Shown here piece by piece: positions 11,980 through 21,323 of a stretch of DNA of 64,000 bases (position 1 is the stretch's first letter; each line of letters starts with the position of its first letter). A program made the position numbers and the translations under genes. The stretch is from Pectinophora gossypiella (lineage: Eukaryota > Arthropoda > Insecta > Lepidoptera > Gelechiidae): positions 6,379,001-6,443,000 of the forward strand of contig NC_065417.1 in NCBI RefSeq assembly GCF_024362695.1. Direction: 5' to 3'. The notes under the pieces were generated by a model, which saw nothing but the letters and a program-made list of their open reading frames with translations, did not search any database and was not told the DNA's origin.

Positions 11980-12560
11980 CTGCGAGGCGAGCGGTGTGTC
12001 CCGGCCCAGGGGTATCGACATTTTGCTCTAGCGGCGCCGCCGGCCGCGCCCCGGCGCCCGCCCGCGCCGCACCATCCACCGACGCACCACCACGGGCCGC
12101 GCGCCGCCCGCTCCACGCCTCGTACCAAAGAAAAACACTTTCCCCCAAAATGCGATTTTCCACTCTATACTCCGACAGGAAAAATGTCACGGGCGGTCCA
12201 CTCCACACATCACCTTATAATTCTCATTCAAAATTGAATCACTTATAAAAGTATAAAATCCGGTGTCGGAATACGAGTTTGTATGAAAACCGGCGATGGG
12301 TCCAAGCGGCGGAGTGACAGTCGCCCCGACAGGCGCGAGCGTACGACTGACGGCGCGCGCGGTCGGAGTCGGCGCGAGACACCCCGCGCGGCGCGCCTCC
12401 ACGGCCCTCGCCGCGCCGCTATACCGGCGCACGGGCGCGGGGTCGCTCCACAGCCTCCTTCATCTCAGCCCCACGGATCACATGGACACGTGCGCTCGCC
12501 ACGGGCGTAGTGCGGTTATCGAGCGCGAGTACACATGCGCACTCCGTTGCACTATCGCCG
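11930..12560. promoter_or_regulatory. CpG-rich block, likely promoter or 5' exon
   Basis: About 600 bp with very high GC and CpG content (GCGCC, CGCGCG, GGCGCG repeated) in a region that is otherwise AT-rich. Open frames on both strands reflect composition and show no domain. The only gene-like signal is the ATG and donor at 11980-12021 on the minus strand. Such islands in Lepidoptera often mark the 5' ends of developmental or regulatory genes. Confidence 0.45.
11980..12021 (-). CDS. Candidate first coding exon (partial gene, off left edge)
   Basis: On the minus strand an ATG in good context (GCAAAATG) opens 14 codons, MSIPLGRDTPLASQ, ending exactly at CAG followed by a consensus donor GTGAGT (11974-11979), phase 0. 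It lies in a strongly CpG-rich block that would be the 5' UTR and promoter. I do not recognise the peptide. A second candidate first exon with the same phase lies at 16107-16160, so the two may be alternative starts of one gene continuing to the left beyond position 1. No further exon was recognised within 1-11979. It could also be chance in GC-rich DNA. Confidence 0.4.
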
Positions 12561-13296
12561 AGGCTCATTCATTTGTACAGGTCTCGCCTCGCACAATACA
12601 CACCTGAGCAAATAATGTGGAACTTCACAATAGACGCGTTCTTTCAACGCTGTTCAATTAGCTGGACCCGAACTACTTAACATTACACTTCATTACACAA
12701 GTCAACGCGTGCACTCTCCTGCCTATATTTGTTTACATTATGACTAGGAGACAGGATTACAATTTCTGGAACGCCTTCGCAGCAACGCGCGTAACGCATG
12801 CACTATATCATATTATAAAGTCACGTAATCAATCAATGTCAAAGTTTCTTCATCTATCTTCCAGCAATATGCTACGGTTTACGTCAGCAGAACAGTACGA
12901 TAATATTATGCGATAAATGTAAGGATTTAAGAATTTGTGCACATTAGTGTAAGTATTGTATTAGACAGTGATCCTTTTCTATCATCAACATACCTAAATA
13001 GAGAATAAATAGTTAGCCAGAAGCTGACAAGTAGCTATTTTCAGAGGATGCTGCAAAAAAAATCATCACTAATTTAAGAGCCACGCTCTTATCGGTGTAG
13101 CATTTTGCATGCTACTTTTTTGGGAAAAATAATACAGTGGTTTCCCTCTTGCCTTCCGCCCCGCAGTACTCTGTCTCACGCGAGGGGGATGGCGCCCAGA
13201 GTACTTAGTCAAAAAAGTAAAACTTAAAAATCTGTATAATAATCAAACCTTCAACCAACCAACAATAAAAATGCATGCAGTCTCCTCAAGACATGT
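12561..13296. other. Gene-free stretch
   Basis: Mostly unrecognised. Around 13140-13205 (GCCCCGCAGTACTCTGTCTC, then CGCGAGGGGGATGGCGCCCA) it resembles a dispersed lepidopteran repeat by memory, but no second copy is in the window. Confidence 0.4.
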
Positions 13297-13570
13297 ATCA
13301 AGGGAATTAAATTTTGATGGGACTGACGTAAAGAGGAGAAACAGGTTTACGATTCTATACAGTAGTATGTGTTAGTGACATCGTAACGAATATTGAGGAA
13401 GATGTTTCAGACCATGATTCTGGGTTAATGTCAAGTAGAATTTTCCGTCGCAAAATTCATGTTATTTTTTTATTTATTTTTTAATTATTTTCAATTCTAT
13501 ACTTTTGCGAATAATGACCTGAATCATCAGTCCCAAGTATTCTTTGCGATGTCACTTACATCCCGTACAA
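13297..13570 (+). mobile_element. Fold-back MITE family A, copy 2, with shared flank
   Basis: 13297-13362 matches the minus strand of 1961-2024. From about 13368 the family A end follows (GTGTTAGTGACATCGTAACG), with GATGTCACTTACATCCCGTA at the right. Inner arms are diverged. Having both copies 1 and 2 next to the same flanking segment points to one larger parent element. Confidence 0.65.
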
Positions 13571-13600
13571 GTACATAGTACATGTAGCCATACAAGTAGG

Positions 13601-13801
13601 TATGGGTGTTAGTGACACCGTGACGAATACTGAGGGGGATAATTCAGACCATGATTCTGAATTGATATCAAGTGAAATTTTTGTTTTTATTATTTTCAGA
13701 TCCATACTTTTGCCACGGAAAATTCCACTTGATATCAACTGAGAATCATGGTCTGAATCATCCCTCATAGTTTTCGTTACGATGTCACTAATACCCTGTA
13801 T
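13601..13801. mobile_element. Fold-back MITE family A, copy 3
   Basis: The left arm (GGGTGTTAGTGACACCGTGA) and right arm (GATGTCACTAATACCCTGTA) are inverted. Both inner blocks, GATTCTGAATTGATATCAAG and CTTGATATCAACTGAGAATC, are still readable as complements. It is about 200 bp, without an open frame, and inserted only ~30 bp from copy 2. Confidence 0.75.
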
Positions 13802-15195
13802 TTTGCTGAATACGACGTTAAGAGTGTAAATTCTGAAGTCGGCGCAAGTTTGAAAGAGAGACGGTTGAATAGTATGTTCAGCACCTGCATCCACATGAAT
13901 TAAATAACCACTAACGGCTTCATGTTGCCTAAATGCCTACTAACACTGATAAGGGATTCCTTCATACAAAAGACATCAACGAGTTCATTGTTTTTCTTCC
14001 ATAATGTGTAATTACCTATTTTCCGCCGTAACTTTAAAACTACTAAAGCCATTATAATGAAACTTGCTCTTTTTCTTAAGTTTAATAATAAAAAAAGAAA
14101 TATTGCGCTACGAATAGTAGTTTCTGAGAAATTTGACAAATATTCACCCGTGAAATTTGTCACACGTGTTTCAGAAGCCCACATAGACTAACATGTACAA
14201 ATTTTATGCATTTCCAACAAAATCACTGTATACATACGGGTCAAATTGATAACTCCCTTTTTGTTGAAGTTGATTAAAAATCGTCACAGATCACAGATAG
14301 ATAAAACAACGTCAATAAGTAGATGGCCAGCTACTTAAATCAGTAGATAAACTGAAAGTTTATTGCCAAAATCGCTAAGGCATCGTATTGGAATCTGTAC
14401 CGATTTTACGACGCCGATCCAGATTCCCTCGCCATTCTACAGCACTAAACCATTTGCAATACCATCAAATTGTATTACATTGTCACACATGCGAAGGGTG
14501 TTGAGCAGGGAGTGTCGGCGTGGGCGGCGAGGCTACGGTAGCGCGCCCACTTTTCCTTTCCGCGACGTTCACTGATCCAGATTACGTCATTAGCATATCT
14601 AGGTGTATTGGGCTATAGCCTTCGGTGGCTGCGTGGGCGCCAGGACCTACTATATCCTTCACAAACCCGCAAACTTAAGTCATTCATATTTAACTTCGTA
14701 CTTTGTAACATTCTGACCGAGTGGTAGAGTCGATCGTAGGTACCTATTGCTCTGTCAAGCCACACTCGTTTTCTTATAAGTAGCTTTGACATAAGATAAT
14801 TTCACGACTATATCCCAATTGAGGTAGTCAGAGGTACATTCATCGCAAGATGAACTAAAAGTACGCACACCTCACAGTGCTTTCTGTTCGACCAACAGGA
14901 TAGATACAACAGGAGGACCCGTATCGTCATTTATTAGATAATGGTCGAGCCAACTGTGTCAGTGAAAACCGCACTTAAGACAAATGAATAACTCATTGGT
15001 GTAAATCCGTCACCGGGGTTCGGGACGCGCTCCTCGTTTGAGAAGCAAACCAATGAACCACAGGACCATAGCGGCTGTAAAAGTAGGTTTGATGGCATTA
15101 AAAAACGTTATTAAAAAAGTTCATTTAGGTAGTTGAGCATTAGTTTTCAATTTTACGTGTGTTTTTCATCTGCATTTCGTATGGAAGTTAACACA
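13802..15195. other. Gene-free stretch, nothing recognised
   Basis: At 14820-14870 there is a piece of a dispersed family (GTAGTCAGAGGTACATTCAT) that recurs at 19540-19570 and, reversed, at 20034-20060, 37842-37865 and 58740-58765. No supported gene. Confidence 0.45.
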
Positions 15196-15262
15196 TCTTC
15201 TTCTATCGTGTGGGTTGTGAGGTGGATTACCAACCTCATCAACCCTGGTGTCAGTTAACACA
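15196..15262 (-). repeat. SINE B tail fragment
   Basis: Reverse complement of the SINE tail seen in full at 44385-44618 and 46957-47243: on the plus strand, TCTATCGTGTGGGTTGTGAG followed by GTGGATTACCAACCTCATCA. Only the last ~65 bp are present. Confidence 0.7.
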
Positions 15263-16106
15263 TGATACACACTTATACCATTTGCCAATTGAGTAGGTAG
15301 ATATTTTAATAATAATAATAAAACCAATTCTTATTTTTGTACTTCTTTCTATGTAGGCGTCTCTGTTCTTCCGGAATGCTCCCGGAAGTTGGTAACGTGA
15401 AGTTTACACCGCAAAATTAAAGGCTAACCAGCTGTCACCCCTACATTATGTTACCTACACTTCCGTTTTTCTACAAAGATCGATTGAATTCCAAACAAAT
15501 GTTCATCATAACTCATAATAAAATCGAGTCACAGAAAAATGCAAACAGACAATGACAATGTCGTCTCGTGTTACAATTTCTAAACAATGTTACCTACTTA
15601 TATACCTATGTACAGTCACTAAAAGTAGGTAAACGAATTAATAAAATATCAACTTTGAAGAAAACTTCTAAAACATGATGCGTAAACCCTAATTATTAGA
15701 ATCTAAATCAATCCGGTTAGCAGGTAGGTACCTATATGCTAGTAAGTATACAACTAATTCACACAAATTATATCTTTTCTTCGGAACTTTATTCTTGAGG
15801 ATCGCTACCACATAGGTATGACATTTCACAATGAGGGACTATCCAGGCTATGTTTCCCAAAAATAATATAGATGGCACTGTCGGGATTTAACATATTTCC
15901 TTCTGATATTATTACTTGGCCAGGAAAATGACCGCCGAGCGGTCACATCTCGGTTCACCAAAACGCATTGTTTGAAGCAAATTCTGACAAAAACAATCAG
16001 TATTGCATCAGCTTACTTCAATAATGGTTACTGCAACGAAAACACCGAGCCGGATAATTTATAAACCAACGCAATTGTTTTGCAAATTATATAATACAAT
16101 AGTTAC
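15263..16106. other. Gene-free stretch, nothing recognised
   Basis: AT-rich DNA with a short (AAT)n run at 15310-15322. It would be intron if the minus-strand exon at 16107-16160 is real. Confidence 0.4.
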
Positions 16107-16160
16107 CTGAACTCCTTCCATTCCACCATCGTATAAAGTCCAACGTCCGTACGTGGTCAT
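16107..16160 (-). CDS. Candidate alternative first coding exon (partial gene)
   Basis: On the minus strand, an ATG with good context (TCAAGATGACC) opens 18 codons, MTTYGRWTLYDGGMEGVQ, ending at CAG followed by GTAACT (16101-16106). That is phase 0, the same as the candidate exon at 11980-12021. The peptide does not look like random AT-rich translation, but I do not recognise the family. The likely reading is an upstream alternative first exon of the same gene off the left edge. It could be chance. No transcript evidence is available. Confidence 0.4.
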
Positions 16161-16940
16161 CTTGACACTTCACTGGACAACACACATCACCTTAAAAGTC
16201 CAAAACTTTGTTTCCAAGTCCAAACAAATATTTTTCCCACAAAAACTAATATTTTTACTTTTTTTTGACTCGTAGCAAACAAGTGTGCGCGGACGCAGTT
16301 TCGATACAGCTATGTGACATGGCCTCGAGAAATAAACTGTTTAGTGCTTGATTAGCACAACGTGTGCAAATCAGTGCCGGCGACCACTGCGCTGGCTCTC
16401 GCAGATTGGAACTATTGAAATTGATTGCTGCAGGCCACCGCAGGCACGTAACTAGGCGATAAAGAGACGAAAATTGTAAAGTACGTCGTGCTGCCTCCGT
16501 AAGGAACATCTTACCTACGAGAATTTAATCTTAACCCGATTAGAAAATTGTTATAATAAGCTTATAATAATAAAGGAACTGATTACATATCAAACAATGC
16601 AACGTAATTACGTGATTTGCTATTCTGTTACTTACCTAAATTTAAAAAGAAAATTTTGTGAATGTTTATTTGGCAGAGTAATCTTTAACCATTTAAGAGT
16701 GCTTAAAAATTCATTGTACTTATTATTTTGTATTTATTGTAGTTTTAATAAATTAAATCAACGTTCAAGACATTGGTATTATGTACATATTACCTGTTTT
16801 CTGACGATCTGTGGCTACCTACCCTCAAAGGCGTGTTCACCCTTAGATTGAACGAATTCGAAGGATCACGACACGACGACATCACAACTAACCTTACAAG
16901 ACTTACAACTTTACTATCCCTTTAGAAATTATGAAAACGG
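16161..16940. other. Possible 5' UTR and promoter of the 16107 exon
   Basis: On the minus strand this lies upstream of the ATG at 16160. A short open frame at 16255-16509 has no recognisable domain and is not connected in frame. No clear TATA box is placed at a usual distance. The remainder is AT-rich and featureless. Confidence 0.3.
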
Positions 16941-17240
16941 CGTCCATGGTCTAGTGGCGGGCTCACGATCTGGAGGTCTCGGGTTCGAATTCCAGTGCGG
17001 ACACAACACAAAAACCACATAGTGTTTTAGTTAGGACATAACAGGCTGATCATCTGATTGTCCAAAAAGTAAGATGATCCGTGCTTCAGAAGGCACGTTA
17101 AGCCGTAGGTCCCCGTTACTAATTACTGATGTAATTGTGTAGTCGTTACACGAGCCATCTCATAATAACACTAACACCAGGGTTGCTGAAGTTGGTAATC
17201 CACCTCACAACCCACACTTGGCTCAAGCGAGCTCACCACC
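16941..17240 (+). mobile_element. SINE B, tRNA-like head, near full length
   Basis: The head (GTCCATGGTCTAGTGGCGGG, then GGGTTCGAATTCCAGTGCGG) carries the internal RNA polymerase III A box (TGGTCTAGTGG) and B box (GGTTCGAATTCC) of a tRNA gene. It cannot fold as a working tRNA because the body continues into the shared SINE sequence (CTGATTGTCCAAAAAGTAAG, GTGCTTCAGAAGGCACGTTA) and ends with CCACCTCACAACCCACAC. Related copies lie at 15196, 26788, 44385, 46957 and 52236. Confidence 0.85.
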
Positions 17241-17307
17241 TATCACGTAGGTCTGAGAGGTGGGTACTTAGTTCACGTTGCAATAGACCTCCGACTACCC
17301 CGGGATA

Positions 17308-17400
17308 TAGTCAATCAATCAATCAATAATACTTTATTGCACAACGACATAATATACAAAGGACATAAACATACGAATAAAAACATAAGTACGTACAATA
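17308..17400 (-). mobile_element. LINE 3' tail with (CAAT)n
   Basis: AGTCAATCAATCAATCAATA followed by ATACTTTATTGCACAACGAC is the reverse complement of a non-LTR 3' end (GTGCAATAAAGT plus a TTGA-repeat tail). Only the tail is present. Confidence 0.5.
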
Positions 17401-18019
17401 GTCAATAGTAGTAGTAGTATAGTCGTGAACTTATGTTTATGCAAATGTTAACATGGCATTTTTTAACGTGCCAAATACATCTCTGAGCGTTCACTCATTG
17501 GCATTATTAAGAAGATTGGATGAAATGGACCTTGCGGACTTGTTTACTACTGGCACAGTCGACACACATACACGGTGCACTGATATTAGACCCCATTGTT
17601 ACACAATCACTGTGGGAGCAAACAATTGAATAAACACAACGCTAATAAATAAGCAATTTTAAAATCTGCCTCTTAATCACATTTTTGTGAATGCTCTTGT
17701 CAATGATATTACACACTTATGACGAACGTAGATGCTTCAATGCTGGATTGCAAATATGAATCAAAAATTTGAATCAGAAATCAGAATCAGAATCATTTAT
17801 TTACGTCATTTCCCGAGGTGTTATGGCTGAGGAGAAGAAATGACAAGAAACTGCAACAGCAACACATCTTTTAAGTACAAGTTATTTAATAACTAGAGGA
17901 AACACGTTCAATAAGTAATACCAGACATTTTCATCATTTAGGTAATAAATAATCTTATAAGCTTTTTTACATAAATTTATTTTCTGACAAATTTAAAATA
18001 TCATCTTGTATTTTATTGT
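17401..18019. other. Gene-free stretch with LINE-like tail piece
   Basis: Around 17765-17850 repeated AATCAGAATCAGAATCATTT is followed by ATTTACGTCATTTCCCGAGG, which looks like another short LINE 3' tail on the minus strand. Nothing else recognised. Confidence 0.4.
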
Positions 18020-18232
18020 AAAAACGATAAGTAATATACATACATAAAACCACGACTATTTCCCAACGGGGTAAGCAGAGACTGGAATTCCCTTTGCTTC
18101 GATCCTAATATACTTCTTTTGCTTTCTCCACTTTCATCAATAGTTTCAAACACGCGTGTCGGTTCATATGATAAGAATAAGAATAAGAATAAGAATAAAA
18201 TAAATTTATTGCCAGTAACAATGTACATTTGC
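18020..18232. repeat. Dispersed repeat C with (GAATAA)n
   Basis: CCCAACGGGGTAAGCAGAGA, CTGGAATTCCCTTTGCTTCG and the following ~60 bp match the repeat at 54497-54640. Copy-like pieces also occur at 48925-48990. After it comes a (AAGAAT)n stretch at 18168-18200 joined to AAATTTATTGCCAGTAACAA, a LINE-like tail. Confidence 0.6.
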
Positions 18233-18534
18233 TATTTTTAATGTCATTCCCGATAAGAAATATACTTGGAACTTAAGTACAGCCGCAAATTCCTGATATC
18301 CGCGATAGCTCGGAGAATGTGTGACATACATCTTAGTGTTTGAGCAAATAAAAAACATAGAACACGTTCAGCTGCTTCTGTTCCCGGGTATGTCGTAAAA
18401 ACCGACAGAGAGATTGTGTCCTCTAACATGTTGGACTAATGTTATGGGCGATAGGCTGACCATAAGGTTCATCATATCCATCTTTAGACTTCGTATCAAC
18501 AGTGGCTGCAAGTTGTCTTTGATTACTTGTGGCT

Positions 18535-18600
18535 CTGCCCACCCCATTAGGGATTACGGGCGTGAGTTTATGTATGTACATCTTAGTGTCACGGGTTCGA
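18535..18600. repeat. Short dispersed repeat D
   Basis: GCCCACCCCATTAGGGATTA then CGGGCGTGAGTTTATGTATG. It is the reverse of the pieces at 7998-8040 and 55202-55260. No structure beyond this is visible. Confidence 0.55.
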
Positions 18601-18643
18601 ATGCCAGCTCGGACTCTAAACCCTATAGTAACATATAAAATAC

Positions 18644-18699
18644 GGTTCTAAAGTGGGTACATGATAATAATGAGCAATATTATGTACCCACTTAGAACC
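18644..18699. repeat. Small palindromic MITE
   Basis: The arms GGTTCTAAAGTGGGTACAT and ATGTACCCACTTAGAACC are inverted with a ~20-nt centre (GATAATAATGAGCAATATT). A half copy lies at 62757-62800 (GCGACAGAGTCCTAAAGTGG). The shared flank GTGCGACAG shows that the element reaches a little beyond the palindrome. Confidence 0.65.
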
Positions 18700-18773
18700 C
18701 TGTCGCACTATCATATTTGAGACTTACGGTTTAATTTGTCAAAAAAAGTTAATGTGACATGATTTCAAAGGAC

Positions 18774-18894
18774 ATATGTCGTGGCCATCTACATCATGAT
18801 GTGGCCAACCAGTGATATTCTATTTCATGAAATATGACCATTTTCGTCGAACACATCATGAAATGATCAATTCTACGATCTGGCCACGACATAT
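18774..18894. mobile_element. MITE with 14-bp terminal inverted repeats
   Basis: Ends ATATGTCGTGGCCA (18774-18787) and TGGCCACGACATAT (18881-18894) are perfect inverted repeats. The inside has partial complement blocks (CATCATGATGTGG and CACATCATGAAATG). About 120 bp, no open frame. Confidence 0.7.
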
Positions 18895-18899
18895 ACATA

Positions 18900-19341
18900 T
18901 TAGTACTCGTGACTTTGAGTTTGAATTCGTGTTTGGATCATAAGATTATGAATATCATTTGGTTTCCAGGATTTATGCTCGGTTAATGGCAATAGGTTGT
19001 TAACCTCCAAGTATTCTGTAATGGCTTTTGTTTCTTGTCTCGAGCCTATCACGATCAAGCCGCATGATGAAGAAGTACATTTCATATTGGATCTTTCTGT
19101 GAAATAGGTCATCGATATAGCAACAGATAATGTGAAAATGCTTTGGCTCATGTATCGACTCCTAATGCTATGTTTCTAATTTATTTGTACCGAAATGGAA
19201 GAACCAATAAAACAATCAAGTCGGTGGTAAATAAAAAGTTAATTTAAATGCAGCAAATTGAATTTAATCTTAAAGAGACGGACATTAGTAAGAGTATCGG
19301 AAACTGCTACGCTATGGCATCTATGACATCGTGTGTTGTAT
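18900..19341. other. 3' flank of CFDP1
   Basis: Downstream of the CFDP1 stop on the minus strand. A polyadenylation signal (AATAAA, plus-strand TTTATT) lies at 19190-19195, about 150 bp past the stop, and probably ends the transcript. No other gene. Confidence 0.5.
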
Positions 19342-21128
19342 TTATCGGTTGCTACGTCGACTCATACGCAACTCCCTCTCGATCTCGTATTGACGAAGAT
19401 CTGCTCGCTCCAGAAAGTCCTGGCGCTCCAAATACCTGAAGGAGTAGAGAACAATTTGTTAAATATTTGTTTTTAGTTTATTTATTTATTATCACCCCCA
19501 ACCCGCAGTAGGGGTACCCCAATTGGGAAATTGGGGTTGTCAGAGGTACATCCATCACAAGATGCACTGATTACTAACGCTTCGACAAGCTTTCTATTAG
19601 ACCAACATGATAGTCGAGACAGTGGTGCGTGTTCTCGCTTTAATTTGTCCAATATTATAAACAAGTATTACAGAACACTATAAAAGTGGATGATCCACAA
19701 CAATAAAATCGGTACTTTGGTTTTGTTTGATGTTATGTTTGGTATATGATTGTATACCAAAGGGGAGTTGCGAGTCATTCCCAACACAAGTACTCTAGTT
19801 ACTTACTGGGAAGTCTCGACAACAAACTTCGTTACAATTATGTGAAATAAAACTATTTTTATTTTTTTTTATTTTTTATTATGACAAACGTCATCATTTG
19901 AATCATCGATAATTTTGATTATTTACACCCAAAACCAAATTCCTCTATATACCTTTTAGTAGATGTATTGACTACATATAAACATAGTAAATAGTAGAAA
20001 GCTCGGTGATGCGTGCGTACTTTCTCCCTCTTACGATGGATGTACCTCTGACTGCCATGATATAGTCATGAGCTTATGATGTTTAATGTTTTATTTGTTT
20101 GTTTTGCTTTTGTGTTTCGTTAGGAGTGGGTGTACTATAGAGACTAAGTCTTCGAGGACACAGATGTGATACTATGTTGTGTTTAAATATTATTTGCACA
20201 ACTTACCCATGTTTTCCTTTATTGTGACTTTGTATTTCCTCTTCAATTCCTTCCTCCTGTTTGTACGTAGCCCAGTCTAGCTTAGACTTCTCTAGGGTAG
20301 ACAATTTGTTCTTCTGGTTGAGCTGGCCCAGCACGTTAGACAACCCACCACCGCGACTGCGCGACGGACCACCCAATTTTACTAAAATCGTAATTGGAAA
20401 GATATTATAAATTGTATAAAATATTTAGATTTTTCAATGTTTAAAGCTTTGATTACTTTTACGGAGGAGCTGGGTTTAGTTGAGCTAAATAATTTCATGC
20501 ATAACGTTCTACGCAAAATAGAGCCTATTAATATACCTATATAAATATAGTAGTATTACTGCTTCATTTTAAAAGTAATGAAAACTCTTTATAGTTTTAA
20601 TTACAGATATTTACCTGCAGCAGGGGTATCTGCTGCTTTGATCTTCTCCTTAATAATATTGTTTTCAACAACTATTGTTTCGCCGGCAAATTCGAAGATC
20701 CTCCGCTCCCGAGCCTTGTCATCCTCCTTATTTTGTTTAACATCAGCAGTTTGAGGTTTAATGGTTGAAACTGTTGGTTTTGGTGCTTCAGCTATGGCAC
20801 TTACTTTAGGTTTAGGCTTAGTATCTGTTCCTTCTAGAAACTTCGCCCACAAATCATCTGCTTTCTTCTTTTCTTCTTCAGGACTTAACACTTCAGGTAC
20901 AGGTTTTTCTTCAACTGGTGGTTTTACTTCTTCAACCTCTTTGACACCTCTCTTAGTTTTACGTTTCTTTTTGTCCGTGGCTTCTTCAGCGGCTTTTCGT
21001 TTCCTTGCCTTGTGTTCTTGTTCTTTTTCATATTGTAAATCGGTTTCGTCATCTGCCGACTCCTCCTCTGATAGTTGTTCAGGCTCTCCTGGTACGAAAT
21101 CTTCGTCACTGTCGCTGCCTGACGACAT
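19342..21128 (-). CDS. CFDP1: Craniofacial development protein 1 / Yeti (BCNT family)
   Basis: Chromatin protein of the BCNT family; the Drosophila relative Yeti binds HP1 and the Tip60/SRCAP-type remodelling complex, and yeast Swc5 is the SWR1 subunit for H2A.Z loading. Three exons: 20615-21128, 20207-20381 and 19342-19435, total 783 nt, 260 residues, in frame with GT-AG joins. The N-terminus is acidic (MSSGSDSDEDFVPGEPEQLS), followed by a lysine-rich nuclear segment (residues 37-70). Exons 2 and 3 make the diagnostic BCNT-C domain, with NKLSTLEKSKLDWATYKQEE and then YLERQDFLERADLRQYEIER near the C-terminus. It lies 195 bp downstream of GNL2 on the same strand, so the two may share regulation. 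Intron 2 holds two pieces of the GTACATCCATC repeat. Confidence 0.94.
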
Positions 21129-21323
21129 CTGAAATACATTTAATAGATTGTTAGTTGTCTTAGTACTTTGATTTTAGATAAAATAAAATAACAAAGTAAA
21201 AGTTGAGTATTACCTTAAAATTCTAGATACATAAAAAATATATTCTACAAAATAAAGTTTTGTTAAATAAGAACATACAATTAATGTGATTAAATTACAA
21301 TTTATTGAGTAAATAACACAAGG
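21129..21323. other. Spacer between GNL2 and CFDP1
   Basis: Only 195 bp. It must hold the GNL2 3' UTR and the CFDP1 promoter and 5' UTR. A polyadenylation signal for GNL2 (AATAAA on the minus strand, 21301-21306) lies 18 bp after the GNL2 stop. Confidence 0.6.

Noticed and set aside
11898..12607. Long open frames on both strands in the GC-rich block
   Set aside because: Composition-driven Arg/Ala/Pro-rich frames in several overlapping frames without domains. Only the short ATG-to-donor segment at 11980-12021 was kept, with low confidence.
16255..16509. Minus-strand 84-codon open frame
   Set aside because: No recognisable family and not in frame with the candidate exon at 16107; may be 5' UTR.
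16941..17010. tRNA gene
   Set aside because: A and B boxes are present, but the sequence runs into the shared SINE body and the acceptor stem does not pair; related copies occur elsewhere in the window. It is a SINE head.
20761..21132. Plus-strand open frame opposite CFDP1
   Set aside because: Shadow of the Glu/Lys-rich CFDP1 exon; Ser/Phe-rich and without splice context.
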